Shown here: one piece after another, positions 36,401 through 46,260 of the stretch
Layout of the letters: every line of letters starts with the position of its first letter
Position numbering within the stretch: the first letter of the stretch is position 1
Source of the DNA: Stenogyne calaminthoides
Lineage: Eukaryota; Streptophyta; Magnoliopsida; Lamiales; Lamiaceae
Direction of reading: 5' to 3'
Assembly (NCBI GenBank): GCA_037126765.1
Contig: JBBCBC010000030.1
Location: 3,072,478-3,136,477, forward strand
Length of the DNA stretch: 64,000 nt
Position numbers and translations under genes: made by a program
Notes under the pieces: generated by a model
The model's database searches: none
Seen by the model: only the letters and a program-made list of their open reading frames with translations
What the model was told of the DNA's origin: nothing

Positions 36401-39400
36401 TAGAAAAGTATTACTTGTTTAAATAGAAAAGTAGTACTTGGTTAAATGAAAAGTAGTACTTGGTTAAATTAAAAGTAGTATTGTTTAAATAATAGAAAGT
36501 ATTACTTGTTTAAATGAAAGGTATTACTTGCTTTAATAAAAAGTATTACTTGTTAAATAAAAAGTATTACTTGTTTAAATAGAAAAGTAGTAGTTGTTTA
36601 AATAGAAAAGTAGTACTTGTTTAAATAGAAAAGTATTACTTGTTTAAATAGAAAAGTAGTACTTGTTTAAATAGAAAAGTATTACTTGTTTAAATGAAAA
36701 GTAGTACTTGTTTAAATAGAAAGTAATACTTTTTTAAATAGAAAAGTAGTACTTGTTTAAATGAAAAATATTACTTGTTAAATTAAAAGTATTACTTGTT
36801 TAAATAAAAAAGTAGTACTTGTTTAAATAGAAAAGTAGTACTCGTTTAAATGAAAAGTAATACTTGTTTAAATAGAAAAGTAGTACTTGTTTAAATGAAA
36901 AGTATTACTTGTTAAATTAAAAGTATTACTTGTTTAAATAGAAAAGTAGTACTTGTTTAAATAGAAAAGTATTACTTGTTTAAATAGAAAGTAATACTTT
37001 TTTAAATAGAAAAGTAGTACTTGTTTAAATGAAAAGTATTACTTGTTAAATTAAAAGTATTACTTGTTTAAATAAAAAAGTAGTACTTGTTTAAATAGAA
37101 AAGTAGTACTTGTTTAAATGAAAAGTAATACTTGTTTAAATGAAAGGTATTATATATTTAAATGAAAGGTATTACTTGTTTAAATGAGAAGTAGTACTTG
37201 TTAAAATGAAAAGTAATACTTGTTTAAATGAAAAGTAGTACTTGTTTAAATAGAAAGTATCACTTGTTTAAATGAAAAGTAGTAGTTGTTTAAATAGAAA
37301 AGTAGTAGTTGTTTAAATGAAAAGTAGTACTTGTTTAAATAGAAAAGTAGTACTTAGTTAAATGAAAATTATTATTTGTTTAAATTAAAAGTATTACTTG
37401 TTTAAATAGAAAGTATTGATTGTTTAAATGAAAAGTAGTACTCCCTCCGTCCCATAATTATTGTCCGGGTTTACTGTGTGCTCGGTTTTTAAGAAAAAGT
37501 GATAAAATGTTAAAGTGTAAGGGGTAGAATTGGTAAATCAACTTTATTTTAAAGTGAAAAAGTGATAAAGTGTTAAAGCGTAAGGGGTTAAGTGAGTGGC
37601 AATTGATGTAATTTATATGTATTGTGAATGGTGTTTATATTGATGAAACTTTCCATTTTAGGAAAGTGGACAAAAATTGTGGGACGCCCAAAATAGAATA
37701 CTGGACAATAATTTTGGGACGGAGGGAGTACTTGTTTAAATAGAAATTATTACTTGTTTAAATAGAAAGTAGTACTTTTTTAAATAGATAGTAGTATTTG
37801 TTTAAAAAAATGAATTTTTAGGACATACAATTTTAAAAGAATATAATCATTTATTTATAATTTATAATATAAAAAATATATATAATTAGTATTTTAAAGA
37901 TTATTAGATAGTTAAATTAAATAAATGAAATAAAAAAATTAAAAAAAATTGTAAAAAAATGAATTAAAAATAAATAAATTAATATATTTTAATATAATAC
38001 AATTTAATTTAAATTTATAAATAAATAAAAAATAAAAATTATTATATTAAAATGTGGTTAAATCATTAAATTAGATAATTGAAATAAATAATTTTAAAAA
38101 AAATTGAAAAAAAAAAAAAAATTTTAGGACATATAGAATTAATTTCATTAAAACAAGAAAGAAAGTGCCCACCGAGCGGTTTGATCCCATTCAAACCCCG
38201 TCCCCGTCTTTCGGTCCTTGGTAGCAAAAATTTGCCTCATTTAATTGGGAGGCTTGGTGACTTATATATGATATCTTGGTGGTTGGGTTCGACATACCGT
38301 GGTTCGGGTGGTTTGGTGCTCCCACGGGACGTTCTGGTTCGGGTTCGAACCATCGTGGAGCCATTTTTTTTTTCTTAAATTCACGATTTATGATTTAATT
38401 TAATAATTTTTTAATTATTAAAAAACTGTCGCTAATCCGGTCTAAAAACCGCCGTCGGTTGGCGACCCTCGATTCAACGTCGAATTTTTTCGATCGCCAA
38501 AACCGTCGTTAATGTTGTTAGCGGTTTTTTTTTTCCGTCATTAAAACCGGGTTAAACCCGTCTTTTTTGTAGTGCATGTTGAACCTCTCAAGTACTTTCT
38601 CAATATACTTTTCTTGCGGGACAACCCACGGTTTTCGACTTTCTATCACGAAAAATCTCCATGCCCAAAATCTGCTTTGCTGAGCCTAAATCCTTCATGT
38701 CAAAGGATTTGGACAACTCCTTCTTCAACTTGCTAATCAACACAATATCTTTTCCCACAATCAGCATATCATCAGCATAAAGCAGCAAAATAATGAAGTT
38801 ACCATCAGGGAAGTGTTTGATGTAAACACAATGATCTGCCTCCATTCTTTTATAACTCTGGCTAGCTATAAAAGAGTCAAACTTCATGTACCACAGTCGG
38901 GAAGCTTGCTTCAAGCCATACAAGTTTTTCCTCAATTTGCAAACCAAGTGTTCTTTTCCCTGAACCTCAAAACCTTGTGGCTGATTCATGTATATGCTCT
39001 CAACTAACTCTCCATACAAGAATGTTGTTCGAACATCAAGCTATTCAATTTCCAAGTTCAAGTTAGCTGATAATCCCAACACAATACGGATAGAACTCAT
39101 CTTCACCACTTGTAAGAATATCTCGTCAAAGTTAACTCCCTTATTTTGAGTGAACCTCTTGACGACCAATCGCGCTTTGTGTCTGACAACTTTGTCACCA
39201 TCTTTCTTTAGCTTGAATACCCACTTGTTCTTCAAAACTCTCTTATCCTTTGGCAACTCTACCAAATCGAATGTATAATTTTTGTGTAAGGAATCCATCT
39301 CTTCTTGCATCACTTCAAGCCACTGATCTTTGTTTTTGAGGGAATGTACCTCCTCAAAGTTCTCAGGCTCCCCCTCATCCGTAATCAATGACCAATCTGA

Positions 39401-42400
39401 ACTCGGATACAATGTATTCGGCCTACGATTTCTCATTGGTCTTCCACCATGTTCTTCTACATTTTCTGGTGGTGTATGTTGAATCTCCTGCTCAACATCT
39501 CTTTGTTCTTAGGCAATTGGATTTGGGTCAAATGCAGTTGGGTCATCATTTTCCATCCCAACTTCATCTCCACCATTTTCAGCATTTGTGGTAGGAATCT
39601 TATATGGTGTTAGATCAACAACACCAGTAGGCATAGGAGTGGAGGTCTCCTCCTTTTTCAAATCTTCCATTGTCTCATTTTCATGGAAGATGAGATCTCT
39701 GCTCCTCACAGTCATCTTCTTCTCTGGATCCCATAATCTGTATCCGTACTCTTCATCTCCATATCCAACAAATATGCAAGGTGTGGATTTACTATCCAAC
39801 TTGCTTCTTTGCTCCTTCTGTATGTGCATAAAGACTTTGTACCCAAACACCTTCAAGTGGGAATAAGAGGCAGTTTTCCCACTCCACACTCTTTCTGGAA
39901 TATCAGAGTCCAGGGGAACTAATGGAGATCGATTAATGAAGTAATAAGCAGTTAACACAGCTTCACCCCAGAATGACTTGGGTAGCTTGACCATCTTTAG
40001 CATACATCTCACCTTCTCCATAATGGTTCTGTTCATCCTCTCTGCCACACCATTATGTTGAGGAGTACCCGAAACAGTTCTTTCATGTCTAATCCCATGC
40101 TAAGCACAATATGCCTTGAACTCTCTAGAAGTGTACTCGCCACCATTGTCCGTTCTTAGACATTTCAGTACCTTTTCTGTCTGTCTCTCAACCATAGCGT
40201 GGAACCATTGAAATTTCTGAAATTCTTCAAGAAGTACACCCAAGTCTTTCTTGAAGCATCATCAATGAAAGTGAGGAAATATTTGTTTCCACCTAATGAC
40301 TCCACCTCGAGGGGACCACAAACATCAGAATGTATTAGCTCAAATACATCATATTTTCGTTTAGAGTGAGAACGAAACGAAATTCTATTTTGTTTACCTA
40401 ATAAACAATAATCACAAGGGTGGAGTGACTTACTTTGAGCAGTAGGAATGAGAGACTCTTTGGCTAGGATGTGCAATGATTTCTCACTCATGTGCCCCAG
40501 CCTGTTGTGCCACAAATTTGGTGAAGAGTCATCCTCGGCTGCAAATAACTGGTCTCGAGCCATTTTGAGCTTCGTCCGGTACAATGCACAACAAAGTTTT
40601 CCTTTGCCAACCAACAAGGAACCTTTCACAAGCTTCCAATTACTATTTGTGAATTTTTGCTCGTATCCCTCTCTATCAATGACATTAACGGCAATCAAAT
40701 TGTGGCGTAATTGGGAAATATATCTCACATTTTTCAGCGTCAGTGTGAATCCTAAGTCTGTCTCAACAACCATATCACCAATGCCAATGACTGGTGCAAC
40801 ACTCTTGTTCCCCATGAACAAGTGACCATAATCTCCGGCTTTGTATTTTGTAAACAACTCTCTCTTCGGAACACAATGATGAGAAGCACCCGAATCAACT
40901 ATCCACTCAACATCGGGATTTTCCACGTGGAGACACTAATCACTAACACAAACTACAGTTTGATCATCATCGGAGTGAGTCACAATGGTTGTTGTGTTTT
41001 TATCCTCTGACTTTTTCTGATTCTCTTCCTTTTGCTATTTCTTCCAAACTCTGCAATTTCTCTTCATGTGGTTAGATCCACCATAATGGTAACACTTGAA
41101 TTTTTCCTTGGATTTAGACCTGTCATCTTTCGATTTTCCTCGACCTTTGGGTCCTCTACTCTTGCTTCTACCTCTATTCTTTGTGACAAGTGTTTGCGAA
41201 GAACTAGCCCTGGATTCCTTTCTTCTAGCCTCTTCATTGAACATACTTTCTTTGATCATGTTCAATGTCAACTTTCCATTCGGAGTTGTATTACTGAGCG
41301 CCACCACCATAGTCTCCCAGCTATCAGGTAGAGAGCTCAACAAGAATAAACTTGCACCTCATCATCGAATGCAATATTCATGGTAGAAAGCTGATTTATC
41401 AAGTCTTGAAAAACATTCAAGTGCTCTGCTACAGAATTCCCATCTTTGTACCTTAAGTTCATTAACTTTCTAATAACAAAGACCTTGTTCTGTGCATTCT
41501 TCCTTTCATACAATTCTTGCAACTTTTTCCATAGATCACACGGATCTGTCTCCTTAGCCACATGGTGAAAAACACTGATATATACCCACTGCCTGATTGT
41601 ACCAATTTTTTTCCTACTAAGCTTCTCTCATTCCCTGTCTTCCATACTTTCAGGCTTAGCATCTTTTCCTTCAACAGAATCATACAAATCTTTGCAGTAA
41701 AGTAAATCCTCCATCATAAGCTTCCATATAGAATAATTTTATGCAGTCAACTTAATCATAGAGCTACTATCAATGCCCTCCATGGTCCGAGCCTAGTTTA
41801 ACCTAGACTCTGATACCACTGTTGTGGAAGGGGCCAATAATCAGAGTTGATTGCTCGGCACAACGGAATGCACAAAAACAACAATCACTTCCTCAAAAGC
41901 TCAGTAGACTTCGGACTAAATACGTAAATTAACTGCAGAAATAAATACGTAAAAACACCAAGAATTTTTTACGTGGAAAACCCCTTTACAAGAGGGTAAA
42001 AACCACGGAACCCAGTCCAGAAAATACTCCACTATATCAAATGGGAATTACACAATTTCCTTCTCTATCACAAATAGAGGAATCAACACCAATAACATCA
42101 AACTATCCTCAAGAATGCAATTCTTGACACACACAATGAGATATGGGAAGAGAGCAAACTAAATAGTACAAAGAGAATAAATATACAAATTTCCTCTTGT
42201 ACCTCTTGGAGATGAATAATGAGAATTCACTCCAATCAAAATGAAGAGCACGTCGTCACGAACTCCCCCTCAAAATTTGACGCAAAATGGTGAAAAATGA
42301 GCACTCAAAATGACAAACCCTTTCTCCTCCTCTCTCTTTTCTTTCTCTCCATTTCTTTTTTTCTCTCTGTTTTTCTTTTCTTGCTGTTTCTCGCGTCCAG

Positions 42401-43952
42401 TAACAGCAGCCAAATGCTGCAATACTAATTGCCCTAATAAAAAATGGGCCTTTTATATTTATTAGTTTTGGGCCCAACTATTTTGGGCAAGGCCCAACAG
42501 GTGGTGGTTTGGGGTTGTGTTTGTGGTGGTGGTTGGTCGCCACCTGGAGTATCTGTATAAGGCGGCAACGGTGGTGGTTTGGGTTTTCAGCCCATTAATG
42601 GAGGCGACGTTGCCGTGTCATTGGCGGTGAATCTTGCAGATTTGTTTGTCGCGTTGACTGGGTGGCAATGACTCGGTGACTTGGTGGCGGTGACTCGGGG
42701 GTTGCAGATGCATTTTTTATTTTTTTGGAAGATGCAATTTAAAGTGTAATTTCAAATTTTCATTTTTGTTTTTGTTGGAAGATGCAATCTTAAAATATAA
42801 TAATGTATTATATTGTATTATAGGGAAGTGCAGATTTTTTTATAGTGCACCATTGTTGGAAGATGTAATCTTAATATGTAATATGTATTAGAGTGTACTA
42901 TTGGGAAGTGACGATTTTTTATAGTGTATTATAGGGAAGTGCAGATTTTATTCTGCACTTTTATTTATCGAAGTGCAAAATTCTATTAATTGGCAGCAAT
43001 TAATTATGTCAAAATCTGCATTTTTAATTATCAAAGTGCAAATTAAATTAATTTTGTCAAAATCTGCACTTTTAATTATATAAAAAAAACAAATTAATTA
43101 TGTGAATTTAATTAATTCAGCAAAATTTAAAAATCTGAACTTTTAAAAATTTCAATGTGCAAAATGTTAGATTGCCTCATAAGTGCATAAACATATCAGA
43201 AGTGCAGAGCATATGGGTAATTAAGACTTTCTAACCATTTTTTGGTACCTGAGTACTAAATTTTTTAAATTATATTGGAGAGTAAAAGGGGAGTGGCTTT
43301 GTACCACCCCCCATAATTTTAGAATCGTGATCTCTTATATAATTTCTGCATGAATACGGATATGAATGTATATCAATACCAAATCACATTTTAACATGTG
43401 TTGAAATTAATGAGAGAACGACATGTGTCGCACAATTAACTCCTCTCTCATAATTCTTAGAAAAAAAGAAGAAGCCAAATCATAATGAAACATACCTGTT
43501 AATTGGTTACTGCTTAATTCGAGTAGTTGAAGCCGTGAGAGGTTTCCAAAACTCAGTGGAATGTGATCGGTGAAGTGATTGTACGACATGTTTAGTACGC
43601 GTAAGCGTCTCAAGTTCCCGATTTCATTTGGGATAGGGCCACTGATGCTGTTGTTGTTGATGTATAAGTACCTCAGGAATGACAGGTTTCCGATTTCTCT
43701 GCCAATGCTTCCATGCAAACCCATGCCGGAGAGATTCAAGGCTGTTACACGTACGTGCCTCCGGCCACAAGTGACACCAATCCAGGTACAGAAAGAGGTT
43801 TTTTCTGACCAGTTGTTGGCTAAAATATCGGAATTAAAGCCCGATTTGAGAGTTAAAAGAGACGACATGTCTGTATTCGACATATTGAGAGATCCAGCAA
43901 TGTAAACTCCCACATAAAAAAACATCAACACTGCAGCTATTTGTTTTCCCAT
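27465..43952 (-). CDS. LRR receptor kinase gene A, non-RD (EFR/FLS2/Xa21-like), apparently intact
   Basis: Exon 1 is 43952-43496, exon 2 30268-27908 and exon 3 27820-27465; the joins (ACA G / GT GAA, then CCA G / AG TAT) restore NQLTG-ELSS and APEYGSEG. The product is about 1,057 residues, normal for LRR subfamily XII. It has a signal peptide (MGKQIAAVLMFFYVGVYIAG), a cap with CTWIGVTCGRRH, some twenty LRRs to about residue 674, a transmembrane helix at about 717-737 and a kinase from about 771. The kinase has a glycine loop GRGSFGSV (778-785), Lys799 in VAAVKVF, HCDLKPNN (892-899, Cys before Asp so non-RD) and DFG (912-914). Non-RD receptors of this class sense microbial or endogenous ligands at the plasma membrane and start immune signalling. 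Intron 2 is 87 bp and happens to stay open. Intron 1 is about 13.2 kb because of nested transposons. It could instead be a composite of exons from two neighbours; transcript evidence would decide. Confidence 0.8.
30709..33884 (+). mobile_element. Ty3-gypsy-type element, internally deleted, inside the copia LTR
   Basis: Target duplication ACCAA at 30704-30708 and 33885-33889. The left LTR is 30709-31763 (TGTTGTGTTCG to CTCGCGACA); a primer-site-like TGGCGCTAGAAGGAGG follows at 31766. The right LTR (about 33030-33884) lacks its first 170-200 bp, so internal sequence is fused into the LTR. The interior keeps only gag: a basic N-terminal part (MPQSRNTQTERSGQ, from 31848), then TLGDRAHRWFSTFSHCVNHI at about 32740 and, after a frame break, YIERFDKCLYDGAPVEEDAK and VVGGL, the classical plant gypsy gag core. 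No protease, RT or integrase remains. Confidence 0.85.
30895..31085. repeat. 34-bp repeats in the gypsy left LTR
   Basis: About five units of CCTCAGATATCCTGAGG plus GTCAGTATGTTCG(A) run in tandem. Each unit has a CCTCAG/CTGAGG inverted pair. The same cluster recurs in the right LTR at about 33070-33225 (the open frame there is just the repeat translated). Confidence 0.85.
35577..37806. repeat. 22-23-bp tandem array in the CACTA element
   Basis: The unit is AAAAGTAGTACTTGTTTAAA plus TAG or TG, with AGTATTACTT as the main variant. By length there are roughly 85 units after removing the Stowaway insert at 37441-37728. The array is almost pure and has no coding meaning. Confidence 0.95.
37441..37728. 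mobile_element. Stowaway MITE inside one array unit
   Basis: 288 bp with ends CTCCCTCCGTCCCATAATTA and TTTTGGGACGGAGGGAG and a TA duplication on each side (37439-37440, 37729-37730). Dropping the MITE and one TA restores a perfect array unit. Confidence 0.95.
41820..42499 (-). repeat. 5' LTR of the minus-strand copia
   Basis: 680 bp, from TGTTGTGGAAGG to GGCCCAACA on the plus strand. An AAATATAAAA TATA-like box on the minus strand at 42451-42460 points toward the coding region and hence also toward exon 2 of gene A. Confidence 0.85.
42505..43495. other. 5' part of intron 1 of gene A
   Basis: Contains a GGTGGTGGTTTGGG-like G-rich stretch beside the copia target site and two or three copies of a GTTGGAAGATGCAATCTTAA ... 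GGGAAGTGCAGATTTT phrase (42730-42950). No coding region. Confidence 0.5.
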
Positions 43953-44002
43953 TATTCACTCAAAATGTTGTTTCACTTGTGAGTATAATGAACCAGCCAT
44001 CG

Positions 44003-44012
44003 TATATATAAT
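44003..44012 (-). promoter_or_regulatory. TATA-like box of RLK gene A
   Basis: TATATATACG on the minus strand, about 50-60 bp before the ATG at 43952, is in a sensible place for a core promoter. Confidence 0.45.
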
Positions 44013-44602
44013 AAATGAAGCTAATGTTCCCATGGAATAGTTTAGAACAGAGAAGACATGGACTAGAGTAACAGAGACGTCCATTTTAGTATATGACAAA
44101 ATATTGACTGGAGTGTTTTTCCCGGTATGAAGATTTTATTTGTTACGTATCAAATTTTCCGAGATGGGAGTTCAAACTCAATTATAAAATTTTAAAAAAT
44201 TAATTTCATTTTTTAAATGATAAATTTATAATAGAGTGGTTGGTCTCAATTACATGCCTCTCTTGTTTGCTGAACTTTTGAAGATGCATGCAATGTTTTA
44301 TTTATATCTCTTATGCTCTAAAGCACTTCTTTTTTTCTTTTTTTAAATGGAATCTAGCTGCTATTGCTATACATATTCATAATATTTTTATCAATATATT
44401 TGTATATTTATGACTTGTATTATTCCCACCGTCCAAAATAATAACTTGTTCTAATTTTTCTATTTAAACAAGTCCTGTTGACAATTAACTTGGAAATTCC
44501 AAAATAATACTAGTCATGTTCTAATTTTGCTTATCATAAAAGTCCTGTTCAGAATTGACTTGGAAATTCCAAAATATAGTTGTCCTGTTTAAATTTTTTC
44601 TT

Positions 44603-45060
44603 ATGATCACCAATTAGCAGTCAGTGGGCGACAATTGGGAAGACTTCATCAAGTCTTTGTGAGTAGGAGCGACTTATAAAGAATTAAAATACTCCCTCCG
44701 TCCATGAAATCTATCCCCACCTTTTTGGACACAACACTTAAGAAAAAAGTAAATAAAGTAAGAGTATTATAGGATATTATGAGGTTTACTTATAAATAAA
44801 GTGATTGTTTTTTAGTAAAATACAATGACAATTGAAGTAATTAAGTGATGGTTGAAAAATAAATATAAAGTGTATATTTCCATAAAAGGTATGAGAATAG
44901 ATTTAGTGGACAAATAAATAAAAAAAGTGAAAATAGATTTGATGGACAAAGGGAGTATAATATAGATAGGAAGGCCTTGACTTAAATAGTAGAGAACTAG
45001 TTGTATGACAATGCTGGAGTGTTTTTAGTGTTGCTGTAATTTCATTGGCCATTGCTAAAA
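44603..45060. repeat. Segmental duplication, copy 1 (RLK upstream region)
   Basis: ATGATCACCAATTAGCAGTC through CATTGGCCATTGCTAAAA is nearly identical to 45782-46260, including the Stowaway element inside, so the MITE was present before the segment was duplicated. Copy 2 has about 18 extra bases (TGCCCATTTATTTTGGAA region). Confidence 0.9.
44692..44955. mobile_element. Stowaway MITE in duplication copy 1
   Basis: 264 bp between TA dinucleotides. The ends are CTCCCTCCGTCCATGAAATC and ATGGACAAAGGGAG. Another Stowaway family than 37441-37728. Confidence 0.85.
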
Positions 45061-45499
45061 CCACACATTTGAGAATCAATTGTTATACAAGTTTATAGTT
45101 TTATTGTGGTTGATAAATGACAATTTTAAATAAAATTAAAGTTGTTCTACACGGAAGAAACATTTTCTTTATTTCTTCTGGAGTATTAATGCAATAAAAT
45201 TAAAATATACAAAGTATGGATTACAAAGCCTTGGATTTGGGTGATGAGTTGCGATCTCAAGATTTAAAATCTGAAAGAATTTAGACACTCATAACCATGA
45301 TTAAACTTTAATTTATGTCACATTTTGACAAGGGCAAATGATCATATATAGAGTAATTATGGAACTATATACAAGATAATTAATTTCTCATATCTCTACA
45401 AGTTCGAGCTTTTAGATGAGACGAAATTCTTTTATGGTATCAGAGCCTTCAGGCGGATGAGAAACTATCCTCTCTACAAGTTCTCAACTATGTTCATAT

Positions 45500-45615
45500 T
45501 ATGTTGAAAGAGAGCTAAAAGAGAGGACATGTATGTATTCGACATATTGATGAGAGATGCAGCAACGCAAACTCTGAGATAAAAACATCAAGATGGCAGC
45601 TAATTCTTTTCCCAT
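45500..45615 (-). pseudogene. Relic of an RLK exon-1 start
   Basis: The ATG at 45615 opens MGKELAAILMFL, matching the signal-peptide start of genes A and D (MGKQIAAVLMFF, MGKELGTILMF). Degenerate sequence follows that in another frame still shows NMSNTYMSSLL. Only about 115 bp remain. Confidence 0.65.
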
Positions 45616-45781
45616 TTTCACACAAGAGATTAATTGCATACCCTTACTTGTTATAATTGATCATCGAATAAATGAAGCTAGCTAGTATTCTCATGGAATA
45701 ATTTACATATACTAATATTTTAATAAAATACAGAACAAGACCTTTCCTTGACTTGATTTTAATGTTATTGTTGTACAATTC

Positions 45782-46260
45782 ATGATCACCAATTAGCAGT
45801 CAGTGGGCGACAATTGGGAAGACTTCATCAAGTCTTTGTGAGTAGGAGCGACTTATAATGCCCATTTATTTTGGAATAAAGAATTAAAATACTCCCTCCG
45901 TCCATGAAATCTATGCCCACCTTTTTGGACACAACACTTAAGAAAAAAGTAAATAAAGTAAGAGTATTATAGGATATTATGGGGTTCACTTATAAATAAA
46001 GTGATTGTTTTTTAGTAAAATACAATGACAATTGAAGTAATTAAGTGATGATTGAAGAATAAATATAAAGTGCATATTTCCATAAAAGGTATGAGAATAG
46101 ATTTAGTGGACAAATAAATAAAAAAAGTGAAAATAGATTTGGTGGACATAGGGAGTATAATATAGATAGGAAGGCCTTGACTTAAATAGTAGAGAACTAG
46201 TTGTATGACAATGCTGGAGTGTTTTTAGTGTTGCTGTAATTTCATTGGCCATTACTAAAA
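45782..46260. repeat. Segmental duplication, copy 2
   Basis: Second copy of 44603-45060, placed directly upstream of the RLK relic at 45500-45615, as copy 1 is upstream of gene A. Confidence 0.9.
45892..46155. mobile_element. Stowaway MITE in duplication copy 2
   Basis: 264 bp, TA on each side, a few substitutions from the copy at 44692-44955. Confidence 0.85.

Larger units (their letters stand above)
35110..38574. mobile_element. CACTA (En/Spm-type) non-autonomous element
   Basis: The ends CACTACAAAAAA and TTTTTTGTAGTG are perfect 12-bp terminal inverted repeats with a 3-bp target duplication CAT (35107-35109, 38575-38577), as expected for CACTA elements. Subterminal zones hold many TAGCGACGGT-type words on the left (35130-35345) and mirrored CCGTCG/AACCGTC words on the right (38430-38550), the kind of sites CACTA proteins bind. 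No transposase is present. Two thirds of the element is a 22-23-bp tandem array. It cuts the copia RT between ERFNM-like and KHAKTLSTP sequences. Confidence 0.92.
34341..41783 (-). pseudogene. Copia gag-pol, broken, split by a CACTA element
   Basis: The ATG at 41783 (MEGIDSSSMIKL) is soon followed by a stop and further ones. Order on the minus strand: gag with LWKKLQELYERKNAQNK (41561 on) and a zinc knuckle reading CYHYGGSNHMKRNC, where Tyr replaces the second Cys; protease DSGASHH (about 40890); pre-integrase and integrase with HNRLGH and CDYC and HSDVCGPLEVESLGGNKYF; a frameshift near 40170; integrase end with QHNGVAERMNRTIMEK; RT from about 39330 with KARLVVKRF, a stop near 39040, then NLYGLKQASRLW and the catalytic YADDMLIVG; the CACTA insert; the rest of RT (LSTPLANHFKLSK) and RNase H (FCDSQSAIDLSKN, KHIDVRYHWIR). 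It once made the particle and copied the element; now it is non-functional. Confidence 0.85.
30435..42499 (-). mobile_element. Ty1-copia retrotransposon in intron 1 of gene A
   Basis: The outer target duplication GGTGG is at 30430-30434 and 42500-42504. LTRs begin TGTTGTGGAAGGGGCC (left copy mutated to CATTGTGG) and end GGCCCAACA. On the minus strand the primer site TGGTATCAGAGTC, complementary to initiator-Met tRNA, lies next to the 41820 end, and a purine tract GGGAGGGGGAGAT sits before the other LTR (34302-34314). Without its two insertions the element is about 5.4 kb, a normal copia size. It lies in the same orientation as the host gene. The two LTRs are visibly diverged and the coding region is broken, so it is not young. 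Confidence 0.9.

Noticed and set aside
35577..37806. Regular short repeats resembling a CRISPR array
   Set aside because: Units are directly adjacent without unique spacers, the setting is a plant transposon, and no cas gene exists.
38280..38370. GGTTCGGGTTCGAACC as a tRNA or SINE B box
   Set aside because: No A box or cloverleaf-compatible arms could be placed around it.
38181..38378. 65-codon frame in the CACTA element as a transposase piece
   Set aside because: No TNPA/TNPD-like motif; it lies beside subterminal repeats and has unremarkable composition.
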